Part shown: in pieces, positions 51,131 through 60,159 of the stretch
Numbering within the stretch: the stretch's first letter is position 1
Layout: every line of letters starts with the position of its first letter
NCBI GenBank assembly: GCA_031550615.1
Contig: JAVBOL010000007.1
Span: 5,867 to 69,866 of the forward strand
Origin: JAVBOW01 sp031550615
GTDB lineage: Bacteria; Bacteroidota; Bacteroidia; Bacteroidales; Rikenellaceae
Direction: 5' to 3'
Length of the DNA stretch: 64,000 bases
Translations under genes and position numbers: made by a program
The notes under the pieces: generated by a model
What the model was told of the DNA's origin: nothing
Database searches by the model: none
Seen by the model: only the letters and a program-made list of their open reading frames with translations

Positions 51131-53925
51131 TTCAAAATATTTTCAATCGGGTCATTTGGCGACAGGCCGAGCTTCTTGCGCAGACGGTAGCGCGCCATCT
51201 CGATGCTGCGCGGCGAAATATTCATCAACTCGGCCATCTCCTTGGTCGAATGGTTGAGTTTGATATACACGCACAGTTTCAGGTCGGTCTTGGTGAGGGC
51301 GGGATATTGCTGGCGCAGACGGTCCAGCAGCCCGTCGTAGATCGTGTTAAAGTAGTTCTCGGACCTCTCCCAATCCTCCTCGCTGGAAAGTTGGGTGTTG
51401 ATCTTGCGCACGATGCGTTGCACGCCGTGCTTTAGGGCCGCCGCGTTGTCGGCGTTCTGCACCTCGATGATGTCGTTCTTGAGCTCGTTAAGGATGTTGT
51501 TGCGCCGCAGGTTGCCCATCGTTATGTTGGCCAACCGCTTGTCCTTCTCGCGCAATTCGATCTGTATCTGCTCTTTCTGCAACTCGGCGATCTGCTTGTC
51601 GCGCACCAGTTTCTCGCGCTCGAGGGTTTCGCTCTGCCGGGCGCGCAAGCGTTGCTGCTGTGTGCGGTTCATCCTCAGGTAATAGGCCCGCAGCAGCAGC
51701 AGGGCCGCCATGAATACCGCCGCGTAGAGCATTATCGCCACCGTCGAGGCGTACCACGGACGCGCCACCGCCACCCTGATCGTGGCGTATTTGTCCGGCT
51801 CGGCCAGGCCGCTGGGGCGTATCTCGACCGTGTGGCTGCCCGGCGGCAGCGCCGAGATCCAGATGCAGTCGACCAGCTTTACGGTCGTCCATCCCGTCCC
51901 TACCCCGCTGACACGGTAGTCGACCATCGTACCGCGCGGGACCGACACCGGATATATGCGCAGGTTATTCATCGAAAACGGGATCTGGAAAACGCGCTCG
52001 GTGCGGTCGAAAGTGCGTGAGCGGCTCGTACCTATGGCCTCGACCTTGCCGACGACCACCCCGCGCACGGGGTTGTTGTTAGGCTTCGCGAAGCCGATGC
52101 AGTTGTTGAGCCCTACGGCCATACGGTCGCCGGCGGCGAAAAAGCGCGGCGTGATGCGTCCCTTGCGGTTCTGCCCGAAGATACCCGAGTGTTTGATCTT
52201 GCGTCCCGAAACCAGTTCGAGGTAACCCGCGTCGTTGGACGACAGGTACCACAGCCGGTTGTCGCGCTGCTCGACGCACAACAGGTCGGGCCCGCATGCC
52301 GCAAGCAGACCCGTGATCGCTTCATTTACGAATATCGTGTCGCTGATCTGGTCGTAGCAATATGCGCGGTTGTTGGCATAGAGTATGAATTCGCCGTTTA
52401 TCTGGGTGATGCACATCGCCTTTTTGGAGCTGCCGGGATCGAATGTGATGTCGAAATTTTTGGTCTGCTCGATTTTGCGACCGTCTGCCGAGAGCCGCAT
52501 GCGCTGGAAACCGAGGCCCTGCACCGCGACCCACAGGTTGTCATAACGGTCGACGGTCAGGCGCGAGGGATAGCTGTTGAAGCCTTCGATGCGTCCTTCG
52601 ACCACCAGCCGGTCATCCTGCACACGGCATAGTGTCAACCCGCCGTAATTGCCGGCCACGTAATAACCCGCATTCTGCTGCATCGGGCACAGATCGATCA
52701 CCCCGCCCGGACAGACCTGCCTGAGCCGTCCGCCCTCATACAGAAAAAGTCCGCGGTCATGCAGCACATATATGGCCGCACCCACCTCCATCACCTTCCA
52801 CGTGGCGCCGAGCGACCCCTCGACCAACGTGAAACGGCGGTCGGGATCCCGGGCTTCGAACAGCCCCCTGTTGGTAGCCACCAGGGTCAGCCCGGGACGT
52901 GAAAGCATGCACTCGACCTGCCCGAACTGGCGGTCGAAAACGAATTGCTCGTTACTGCTTATGTCCACGCGGGCTATACCCGAATTGAATCCCATCCATA
53001 TATCGGAGCGGCTGTCCACGGCAAGGCTCAGCACGGTCTGCGACGCGAGGTCGCCGTCGGACAGGGCGTCCTCGACGATCCTCCACTGCGGGTCGACCAC
53101 GATAAACCCTCCCTTGGTCGTGCCGAGTAAACAGCCGTCCATATAGGGCACGCAGCAGTTGGTCTTGGCCGCCGCAAGCCTGGCGTTGAGCCCGGCGTCG
53201 ACCGGACGTAATGCGCCCTCCTCAAACAGGAACAACCCTTGATGCTCCACAGCCGTCACAAGGCCCTGGGCTGATGGGAACATCGCCACCACGCGGCTTG
53301 AGAGTCCCAAAAGGCTTTCGATCCTCCCGTCGTCATACAGCATGCAGAGCCGTTCGCCGACCTGTATGTACATGTCGTTGCCAACGGCGAAGACGTAACC
53401 CACCTCGCCCTCGGGCAGCGGCACACGCTCGACATGCCCGGTGGAGGGTATATACCTGTATAATGACGCGTGCGTCTGGAAATAGAGCGCCGTGTCGTTG
53501 GCCCGGCAGCATATCTTCCAGAAATCCTCGCTGCTGCCCCGCGTACTGCGGAACAGGGGAGTGTATTCCATATCGCCCTGCGGCGAGAGCGTCCAGTAGC
53601 CGAAGGTATTGACCCCGCAGCTATAAAGTTTACCGGATATTTTATCGTGGTGCAGCGCCCTTACCGCCGACTCGTTGTGAGTGGCGTAGAGCCTCCACCG
53701 CACTCCGTCGAACATGGCTATCCCGTCGTTCGTCGCGGCGAAGACGAATCCCGACACGCCCTCCTCGATGTCCCACACCTGGCTGTTCTCCATCCCGACG
53801 GCATTGTCGGCGAAACGCTCCACGTAACGTTCGCCAAGGTCGAGCGCGAGGATGGACTGGGCACGGGAAACGGGCGGTCCGGCGCACCACACGACCAGCA
53901 GCAATATGTATGTGCATCTCTTCAT
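51127..53925 (-). CDS. SusR-like membrane-spanning regulator (propeller, YYY domain, HTH)
   Basis: A 932-residue one-protein regulator. Signal peptide to about residue 23; a periplasmic beta-propeller region (~25-620, regular short beta repeats such as SSRVVAMFPSAQGLVTAVEH); a Y_Y_Y-type domain (~640-725); one membrane helix (~728-750); a coiled coil (~752-800); and a C-terminal LuxR-type HTH (~877-932, LTKTDLKLCVYIKLNHSTKEMAELMNISPRSIEMARYRLRKKLG). There is no kinase or receiver domain, so it differs from hybrid two-component sensors and resembles SusR. It should bind a beta-glucan fragment outside and switch the adjacent operons. It is divergent from susC and co-transcribed with GH3/GH16. 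Confidence 0.88.
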   Translation of the reverse strand: MKRCTYILLLVVWCAGPPVSRAQSILALDLGERYVERFADNAVGMENSQVWDIEEGVSGFVFAATNDGIAMFDGVRWRLYATHNESAVRALHHDKISGKLYSCGVNTFGYWTLSPQGDMEYTPLFRSTRGSSEDFWKICCRANDTALYFQTHASLYRYIPSTGHVERVPLPEGEVGYVFAVGNDMYIQVGERLCMLYDDGRIESLLGLSSRVVAMFPSAQGLVTAVEHQGLFLFEEGALRPVDAGLNARLAAAKTNCCVPYMDGCLLGTTKGGFIVVDPQWRIVEDALSDGDLASQTVLSLAVDSRSDIWMGFNSGIARVDISSNEQFVFDRQFGQVECMLSRPGLTLVATNRGLFEARDPDRRFTLVEGSLGATWKVMEVGAAIYVLHDRGLFLYEGGRLRQVCPGGVIDLCPMQQNAGYYVAGNYGGLTLCRVQDDRLVVEGRIEGFNSYPSRLTVDRYDNLWVAVQGLGFQRMRLSADGRKIEQTKNFDITFDPGSSKKAMCITQINGEFILYANNRAYCYDQISDTIFVNEAITGLLAACGPDLLCVEQRDNRLWYLSSNDAGYLELVSGRKIKHSGIFGQNRKGRITPRFFAAGDRMAVGLNNCIGFAKPNNNPVRGVVVGKVEAIGTSRSRTFDRTERVFQIPFSMNNLRIYPVSVPRGTMVDYRVSGVGTGWTTVKLVDCIWISALPPGSHTVEIRPSGLAEPDKYATIRVAVARPWYASTVAIMLYAAVFMAALLLLRAYYLRMNRTQQQRLRARQSETLEREKLVRDKQIAELQKEQIQIELREKDKRLANITMGNLRRNNILNELKNDIIEVQNADNAAALKHGVQRIVRKINTQLSSEEDWERSENYFNTIYDGLLDRLRQQYPALTKTDLKLCVYIKLNHSTKEMAELMNISPRSIEMARYRLRKKLGLSPNDPIENILK

Positions 53926-53950
53926 GGCAAGGGCGATTTAACCGTTAATG

Positions 53951-53958
53951 CAAATATA
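53951..53958 (-). promoter_or_regulatory. -7 element of the regulator-GH3-GH16 operon
   Basis: The minus strand reads TATATTTG, 25 nt before the regulator's ATG. No clear -33 TTTG is seen at the usual distance. Confidence 0.45.
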
Positions 53959-54090
53959 GGAAATATTATCACACCGTATAAAGGATGTAGGGTTTGGGCG
54001 CTGCGGCCAGAAAAACGCGATTATCGGCAAAAACATCGGCATAACGCCATTTAAAGCCCTATTCGAGGGCTATACAGCTTACTTATGTAG

Positions 54091-54098
54091 TATTTTTG
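54091..54098 (+). promoter_or_regulatory. Possible -7 element upstream of the laminarin susC
   Basis: TATTTTTG fits TAnnTTTG, about 120 nt before the susC ATG, and overlaps the first of three related TTTTGTAG repeats. No -33 element is evident, so activation by a regulator would be expected. Confidence 0.4.
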
Positions 54099-54138
54099 TA
54101 GTGTTGTCATTTATCGTTTTGTAGGGGTTTTGTAGGGG
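54094..54138 (+). repeat. Phased direct repeats upstream of the laminarin susC
   Basis: Two identical head-to-tail copies of TTTTGTAGGGG occur at 54117-54127 and 54128-54138. A degenerate copy TTTTGTAGTG starts at 54094. Start points differ by 11 and 23 bp, about one and two helical turns, as for a protein binding one face of the DNA. Confidence 0.6.
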
Positions 54139-54218
54139 CGGGGGCGAATTGCCGTTCAGATTACTTTATCTTAATTTGTATTACGCAAAACAGCGAAACC
54201 AACCTAAAACAAGTCAAT

Positions 54219-57200
54219 ATGAGAGAATCTTTACTTTCAGCCGGTCGTAAATCGCAGGCACCGGGCTGGATAAGGGCAATTACCGTTTGTATGGTAATGT
54301 TCTTTGCAGTCGTAGGTGTCATGACACCTACGACTGCCCATGGGCAGTCGCCTCGCACGGTTTCGGGCACGGTCACCGACGCCTACGGCCCCGTGGCCGG
54401 TGCGAGTGTCACCGTAAAGGGAACTACCCTCGGCACGGCCACCGGCCAGGACGGCAACTTCACGATCGCCGTACCGCAGGGCGGCACGCTGGTGATAACC
54501 GGCATGGGCAACAAGACCCGCGAAGTGAACGTGGGCACACAGACCTCCCTGAGCATTAAACTCGAAACCGACAGCCAGAAGATCGAAGACGTGGTGGTGA
54601 TCGGTTACGGCACACAGAAAAAGTCACTCGTCACCGGTGCCATCTCACAGGTCAAGGGCGACCAGCTCGAAAAGACAGGCGTGATAAACGCGGCGGGTGC
54701 GCTGGCAGGTAAGGTCGCCGGCGTGCAGGTGATCTCCGACAACGGACAACCGGGTTCTGGCGTGCAGATGGTGGTGCGCGGCGTGGGCACCAACGGCCAG
54801 TTCAACCCATTATATATAGTGGACGGTGTCGACATGGCCGGTATTTCGTACCTCAACGCTGCCGATATCGAATCGGTCGAAGTACTCAAAGACGCCGCCT
54901 CGTCGGCCATCTACGGCGCGCGCGGAGCCAACGGCGTGGTTATCATCACCACCAAGAAAGGCAAGGAGGGCCAGTCTACCATCAATTACAGTTTCACGTA
55001 CGGCATCTCCAACATCGTGCGCAAACTGCCCATGCTCTCAGCCAAGGAGTATGCCATCATACGCAACGAGATGAGCGTGAACGGCGGCAGCTCGCCCCAG
55101 TTCACCGACGAGCAGATAAACTCCTTCGACCACGGCACCGACTGGCAGGAGGCCATCCTGAACCGCAACGCCGCCACCGTGCAGCACAACCTTTCGCTGC
55201 TGGGCGGCTCACAGCGCACCACATACGCGCTGTCGGCATCGTACCTCGACCAGAACGGCACGTTCGCCAAGGGCAAGTCCGAATACAAACGCTATACGGT
55301 CAACTTCAAGGGCGACCAGAAGTTCCTGCGCGGCGACGTGTTGCGCGTGGGACAGAACATATCTTTCGCCCGCGTGGAGAACAACAGCATAACGGGCAAC
55401 AGCCTGACGGGCGGCCCGATCACAATGGCACTCAATATGGACCCCCTCACGCCGGTCTATGACGATTACACCAAATATTCTGACTATAACATAAATAAGG
55501 CCTACTACGACCTCTACCACGGTTACGCCTACTCGCGCTATGTGAATCCCGACTACACCAACCCCGCGGCGCTTATCCACTTCATGAACCCGGATTCCTA
55601 CTGGACGACGGCCAAAGCCACGGCATACGCCGAGCTGACCCTGTTAAAGCACCTCAAACTGCGCGGTTCGCTCTCCGCCGACATGACATGGACGCAGACT
55701 TACAGCTACACCCAGCCGCGCCGCTTCAACCCCTCGACAGTCTACAACACCGAGAACGGGACTTCGCAATCTTCATCCGAATCGCAGCGGTATAACTCCG
55801 ATTTCTATGCGACTTACGCCAAGACCTTCTGTAAAAAACATGACGTCTCGCTGATGGCCGGTTCGCAGCTCCTGCAGACCGACGGGCTCAGCCTCTCGGC
55901 CAGCCGCGACGGATTGCTGACAACGGACATTGACAAAGCCTACGTTTCGCTGGCAAAAGGCCCCAACCAGGGCGCGTCGGGCGGTCCGTACGACTCATAC
56001 ATCCTTCTCTCGTACTTCGCCCGCGCTAACTACGCCTACGACAACCGCTACGTGCTGACCGGGACTTACCGCCGCGACGGGTCGTCGAACTTCGGCCCCG
56101 ACAATAAATTCGCCAACTTCTACTCTTTCTCGCTCGGATGGAACGTTTCCAACGAAAAGTTCATGCAGAACGTCGAGGCCATAGACAACCTCAAAGTGCG
56201 CGGTTCGTGGGGGCAGAACGGTAATGACAATATCGCACAGTTCCTCTATATACCCACCGTTAGGACATCCTCGCAATTGGGTTACGTATTCGGCAGCAAC
56301 GCAGCCACCGTGATCGCCACCGGCGGGGCGCCCCTCGCGCTGGCCAATCCCGGCATCAGGTGGGAAGCGAGCGAACAGTTCAATGTGGGTTTCGACGCCA
56401 CGATCCTCAAGGACTGGACCATTACAGCGGACTACTATTCCAAGACGACCAAAGACCAGCTCGTAACCTCGCCAATCCCCCTGTTCCTGGGCAACGGCTT
56501 CCCGACGGTCAATGCCGGCAACGTGCGCAACCGCGGTTTCGAATTCATGCTCGGATGGCGTAAAAGGTTCGCCAACGACCTGGTGCTCAACCTCAGCGGC
56601 AACGTGGCCTTCAATAAGAACGAGGTCACCTACGTGGGTACGGAATCCAAATTTGTCGAAGGCATGTCCGTAAGCGGCATAACCGGCGTGGGTAATATCA
56701 CCCGCATGGAAGAGGGCTACCCGATGGCCTATTTCCGCGGCCTGAAGGTCAATGGCGTGTTCCAGAACTGGGACCAGGTGAACGGCTACACATGGACCAA
56801 CCCCGAAACGGGCGACACCAGGCTCATACAGCCCTCGGCCATGCCCGGCGATTTGATCTACAAGGATATAAACAATGACGGGGTGATCGACACCCACGAC
56901 TGCACTATGATAGGCAACCCCTACCCGAAGACGATCTACGGCGTAAACATAAACGCTTCGTGGAAGAACTTCGACCTTACCATAACCACCTCGGGCGCAG
57001 CCGGACACCAGGTATTCAGCGCCGTAAGGCGTAACATCACCACCAACAACTGGGGCCGCTGGGCGCTCGACCGCTGGACTGGCGAAGGCACGTCGAATTC
57101 GATACCCCGCCTGACGGACGCCGACAATAACGGCAACTGGTCCAACTCCTCAGAGCTGTTCATCCAGGACGCGGACTACTTCCGCATCCGCGAGGTGGCG

Positions 57201-57407
57201 CTGGGCTACACCTTCCACTTCTCGCCAAAATACTATGTGCAGAAGGTCAATGTCTTCACTTCGGTGACCAACCTGATGACATTCACGAAATATAACCGCG
57301 GCTACGACCCCGAGGTGGGATCGAGCAGCGCCCTTAACGTGGGTACGGACCTGGGCAACTACCCCCGCCCGCGCACCGTATCCTTCGGCCTTAACCTGAC
57401 TTTCTAA
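54219..57407 (+). CDS. SusC-family transporter of the laminarin locus
   Basis: A 1062-residue TonB-dependent transporter. It has an N-terminal signal region (~1-42, hydrophobic stretch ITVCMVMFFAVVGVM, cleavage near AHG-QS). A CarboxypepD_reg-like domain (~46-125, VSGTVTDAYGPVAGASVTVKG) and a plug (~130-240, VVVIGYGTQKKSLVTGAISQV; LYIVDGVDMAGISYLNAADIE) follow. The barrel ends SFGLNLTF. With the SusD and GH128 genes downstream, it most likely takes up beta-1,3-gluco-oligosaccharides. The codons around the signal-peptide end form two overlapping perfect palindromes. Upstream are phased repeats that may bind the divergent regulator. Confidence 0.95.
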   Translation: MRESLLSAGRKSQAPGWIRAITVCMVMFFAVVGVMTPTTAHGQSPRTVSGTVTDAYGPVAGASVTVKGTTLGTATGQDGNFTIAVPQGGTLVITGMGNKTREVNVGTQTSLSIKLETDSQKIEDVVVIGYGTQKKSLVTGAISQVKGDQLEKTGVINAAGALAGKVAGVQVISDNGQPGSGVQMVVRGVGTNGQFNPLYIVDGVDMAGISYLNAADIESVEVLKDAASSAIYGARGANGVVIITTKKGKEGQSTINYSFTYGISNIVRKLPMLSAKEYAIIRNEMSVNGGSSPQFTDEQINSFDHGTDWQEAILNRNAATVQHNLSLLGGSQRTTYALSASYLDQNGTFAKGKSEYKRYTVNFKGDQKFLRGDVLRVGQNISFARVENNSITGNSLTGGPITMALNMDPLTPVYDDYTKYSDYNINKAYYDLYHGYAYSRYVNPDYTNPAALIHFMNPDSYWTTAKATAYAELTLLKHLKLRGSLSADMTWTQTYSYTQPRRFNPSTVYNTENGTSQSSSESQRYNSDFYATYAKTFCKKHDVSLMAGSQLLQTDGLSLSASRDGLLTTDIDKAYVSLAKGPNQGASGGPYDSYILLSYFARANYAYDNRYVLTGTYRRDGSSNFGPDNKFANFYSFSLGWNVSNEKFMQNVEAIDNLKVRGSWGQNGNDNIAQFLYIPTVRTSSQLGYVFGSNAATVIATGGAPLALANPGIRWEASEQFNVGFDATILKDWTITADYYSKTTKDQLVTSPIPLFLGNGFPTVNAGNVRNRGFEFMLGWRKRFANDLVLNLSGNVAFNKNEVTYVGTESKFVEGMSVSGITGVGNITRMEEGYPMAYFRGLKVNGVFQNWDQVNGYTWTNPETGDTRLIQPSAMPGDLIYKDINNDGVIDTHDCTMIGNPYPKTIYGVNINASWKNFDLTITTSGAAGHQVFSAVRRNITTNNWGRWALDRWTGEGTSNSIPRLTDADNNGNWSNSSELFIQDADYFRIREVALGYTFHFSPKYYVQKVNVFTSVTNLMTFTKYNRGYDPEVGSSSALNVGTDLGNYPRPRTVSFGLNLTF
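54306..54350 (+). repeat. Two overlapping perfect palindromes in susC signal-peptide codons
   Basis: 54306-54337 is a 32-bp perfect palindrome with arms GCAGTCGTAGGTGTCA. 54331-54350 is a 20-bp perfect palindrome with arms CGACTGCCCA. They share CGACTGC, so the arrangement is GCAGTCG ... CGACTGC ... GCAGTCG and the middle 7-mer can pair either way. Confidence 0.9.
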
Positions 57408-57427
57408 CGCTTAAAGGAAAAAACTAT

Positions 57428-59077
57428 ATGAAATCGATAAAATTCACAAGAATGATTCCAGTGGTGCTTTTCGCTTTAAGCGCCACCGCCTGCGAGGGGC
57501 TGCTGGACACGCAACCGCGCATGAGTGAAACGTTGAATAACTTCTACCTGACCGAGAGCCAAGCCTTCCAGGGACTTACCTCGGCATACAGCGCACTCAA
57601 TTTCAGCGCACCCCAGACCGCCTCGGGCTCGTATGTGAACTGCGCCTTCGAGGTGACCAGCGAGATACTGGGCGACTGCTGCTTCGCCGGCGGCGAGGGC
57701 GGCGCGGGTTACGACCAGCAGACCTACCGCCGCTCGACTTTCACGGCACGCTCGGACGACAACGCCGCCGAAGCGCTGTGGCGCAAATACTATATCGGCA
57801 TCTACCGCTGCAACGTGTTCTTCGCCAACGTCGACCGCGCACCCTTCGAGGATGAAAATACCCGCAAGAGGTTCATCGCCGAGGCGCACTTCCTGAGGGC
57901 CTATTATTATTTCGACCTGGTGCGCCTGTTCGGCAACGTGCCCCTGGTGCTCAGGGAGCTCTCACCGGCCGATTACGCATGGCCCCAGGCTACTCCAGAG
58001 CAGACCTACACCCAGATCGCCACAGACCTGCTGGCGGCCATCGACGCCGTCGACGACCAGGGCAACCCGGCGATGTACCTCGACGCGGTGAGCATTCCCG
58101 CCGACATGAAGGGACGCGCGTCACAGGCTGCGGCCAAATCGCTGCTGGCCCGCGTATGGCTCTACTACACCGGATATTACGGCAAGAGCGAGATCCCTGG
58201 CGTTACAGCCGAAATGGTGCGCGGCTACCTCACCGAAGTGATAACCGGCACCGGGCACAACCTGGTGGCCAACGCCTATGACCTGACCTCTGTCGACGCT
58301 ACTGGCGTTACGCCGATGTTCCTGGTTACCAATAACAACAACATCGAATCGGTGTTCGAGATACAATTCTCCGGGCTCGGCAAGGCCGGTTACGGCAACC
58401 GCATCGACTCGCGCGGCAACCAGGCCGTGCTGCTGTGGGGAATGCGCACGGACGCCAGCCCATACATGCGCGGATGGTCATACGCCCCGGTGGACAAGAA
58501 ATTATTCGATAAATTCCGCACTACCGACCCTCGCCGCAAAGCGTCGATCATAGACGTGGACGGCGAAGGGATCAGCGTATCGGAGCATGGATTCCAGCAT
58601 ACCGGCTACTTCGGGCGCAAGTACACCACCCTGACCGCCAACAAGTCGACCATCGGGGGAGATCCCAACCTGAACTGGCCCAACGACTACTACGCGATAC
58701 GCTTCTCTGACGTGCTGCTGATGGCTTCCGAGATGGAGTTGCTGCACGGCGGCTCGCGCGACACGGCTTTCGAATATTACAGGCGCGTGCGCGAAAGGGC
58801 GCTGGGCGCGGGCAACGTGGGCATCACCGCGGCGCAGCTGGATCTGGACAAGATCTACGACGAGCGCCTGTTCGAACTCGCCCTCGAAGGCCACCGTTAT
58901 TGGGATATCCTGCGCCGCGGCCAGGACTATGCGGCGCAAACCCTCTCCAAAACCTCCGACGAGCAGTACATGAGCGTGACCTACGACCGAACGAAGGCCG
59001 GTTTGCTGCCCATTCCGCTCTATGAGATCATGCAGAGCAAATACAACCTCAAACAGAACCCCGGTTATTCCAATTAA
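57428..59077 (+). CDS. SusD/RagB-family lipoprotein of the laminarin locus
   Basis: A 549-residue lipoprotein (signal peptide to TAC-EGLLDTQP). SusD hallmarks are the LTESQAFQGLTSAYSALNF start, RFIAEAHFLRAYYYFDLVRLFGNVPLVL (~145-170) and the C-terminal IYDERLFELALEGHRYWDILRRGQDY block. It partners the preceding SusC, 20 nt upstream. Binding of beta-1,3-glucan is inferred from the surrounding GH16, GH3 and GH128 genes. Confidence 0.95.
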   Translation: MKSIKFTRMIPVVLFALSATACEGLLDTQPRMSETLNNFYLTESQAFQGLTSAYSALNFSAPQTASGSYVNCAFEVTSEILGDCCFAGGEGGAGYDQQTYRRSTFTARSDDNAAEALWRKYYIGIYRCNVFFANVDRAPFEDENTRKRFIAEAHFLRAYYYFDLVRLFGNVPLVLRELSPADYAWPQATPEQTYTQIATDLLAAIDAVDDQGNPAMYLDAVSIPADMKGRASQAAAKSLLARVWLYYTGYYGKSEIPGVTAEMVRGYLTEVITGTGHNLVANAYDLTSVDATGVTPMFLVTNNNNIESVFEIQFSGLGKAGYGNRIDSRGNQAVLLWGMRTDASPYMRGWSYAPVDKKLFDKFRTTDPRRKASIIDVDGEGISVSEHGFQHTGYFGRKYTTLTANKSTIGGDPNLNWPNDYYAIRFSDVLLMASEMELLHGGSRDTAFEYYRRVRERALGAGNVGITAAQLDLDKIYDERLFELALEGHRYWDILRRGQDYAAQTLSKTSDEQYMSVTYDRTKAGLLPIPLYEIMQSKYNLKQNPGYSN

Positions 59078-59085
59078 TTGAAAGC

Positions 59086-60150
59086 ATGAAAAAACTTATA
59101 TATATAACCCTGCTGGCCGCAACGGCCATCTGGACGGGAAGCTGCTCGCCCGATTGGGGAGGCGGCTTGGGAGACCGCATAACCGACGTGAAGATCATCG
59201 CCACGGCGACGCAAACGCCCAACATCTACCACCTCTCGGCAAGCCGCAAGGACATCATCGGCTTCTGGGACCTGGGCAACGGCGTGAAGAAGAGCTCAGC
59301 AAATGAGGTGTGGGCTGAATATCCCTTCGCCGGGAACTATACGGTGACCCTGACCGGGTATGGCGACGGCGGACGCACCAACAGCGTCTCTGTGATCATT
59401 CCAGTGATCGACAACAACTTCGACCTGCTGGACGACCCCATCTACGGCATGATAGCCGGGGATATAGGTTCCGACGAGGGTAAAACCTGGGTCGTGGACT
59501 CGCTCCTGTACGGCCACATGCTGAATATGAACACGGGCGATCTGAACAATGCACCCAACAATACGGCAGTGCCGGTCAACGCGGCGGTTTTCCCCGGACT
59601 GCGCAGCGGCGAATTGCGCCTGGGCAAGACCCTCTATGACGACGAGGCCACCTTCGTGCTCTCACCCGAGTCGGGACAGGGCTTCCGCTATGTGAACCAC
59701 GGTTCGTCGCTGGTCACCAACACCGGCAGCAACGTATTCAAAGACCAGACCTTCATGAGGGCGGCGTCATGGGCGCCCACCACCGCCGTGGCGTGCAGCG
59801 GCCTGGCCCTGCCAGCAGGTTACACCGGCGGGTATAACAGCGACTGGAAAATTGACTGCACACCTCCCGCCGGCATGAACTGGCTGATAACCAAGTCCGA
59901 CGGCCACTACTGGATCAACTTCCCCCCGGTAGCCAACGGCCCCGGAGGCTTTCTGTTCTTCGCCCTCGACTGGTTGTCTCCATACCAGATACTCTCGATC
60001 ACCGAAGACCGCATGGTCGTGCAGAAAACCACGATGTCGGGCACCAATTTCGGCACTAAATCGATCCGCCGCCTGGTGATGATCGCCAAAGGCACAGAAT
60101 CGGGACTGCCCCTGGCCTCTATACCCGAAGCAGACTCATACGTAAAATAG
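59086..60150 (+). CDS. PKD-type surface glycan-binding lipoprotein
   Basis: A 354-residue lipoprotein (MKKLIYITLLAATAIWTGSC-SPDW). After the Cys comes a PKD/Ig-like domain (~30-110: NIYHLSASRKDIIGFWDLGNGVKKSS...YPFAGNYTVTLTGYGDGGRTNSVSV), then a beta-rich C-terminal domain. Trp-containing segments there (DWKIDCTPPAGMNWLITKSDGHYWINF) could stack on sugars. No catalytic motif. The combination is typical of SGBPs in beta-glucan loci, where the PKD acts as spacer. Third gene after susC and susD, 8 nt from susD. Confidence 0.82.
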   Translation: MKKLIYITLLAATAIWTGSCSPDWGGGLGDRITDVKIIATATQTPNIYHLSASRKDIIGFWDLGNGVKKSSANEVWAEYPFAGNYTVTLTGYGDGGRTNSVSVIIPVIDNNFDLLDDPIYGMIAGDIGSDEGKTWVVDSLLYGHMLNMNTGDLNNAPNNTAVPVNAAVFPGLRSGELRLGKTLYDDEATFVLSPESGQGFRYVNHGSSLVTNTGSNVFKDQTFMRAASWAPTTAVACSGLALPAGYTGGYNSDWKIDCTPPAGMNWLITKSDGHYWINFPPVANGPGGFLFFALDWLSPYQILSITEDRMVVQKTTMSGTNFGTKSIRRLVMIAKGTESGLPLASIPEADSYVK

Positions 60151-60159
60151 ACCCTGAAA

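Noticed and set aside
54306..54350. The susC palindromes considered as an intrinsic terminator or an invertible-promoter recombination site
   Set aside because: There is no T run behind them, they lie in coding sequence, and no second copy of the palindrome or recombinase gene was seen in the window.
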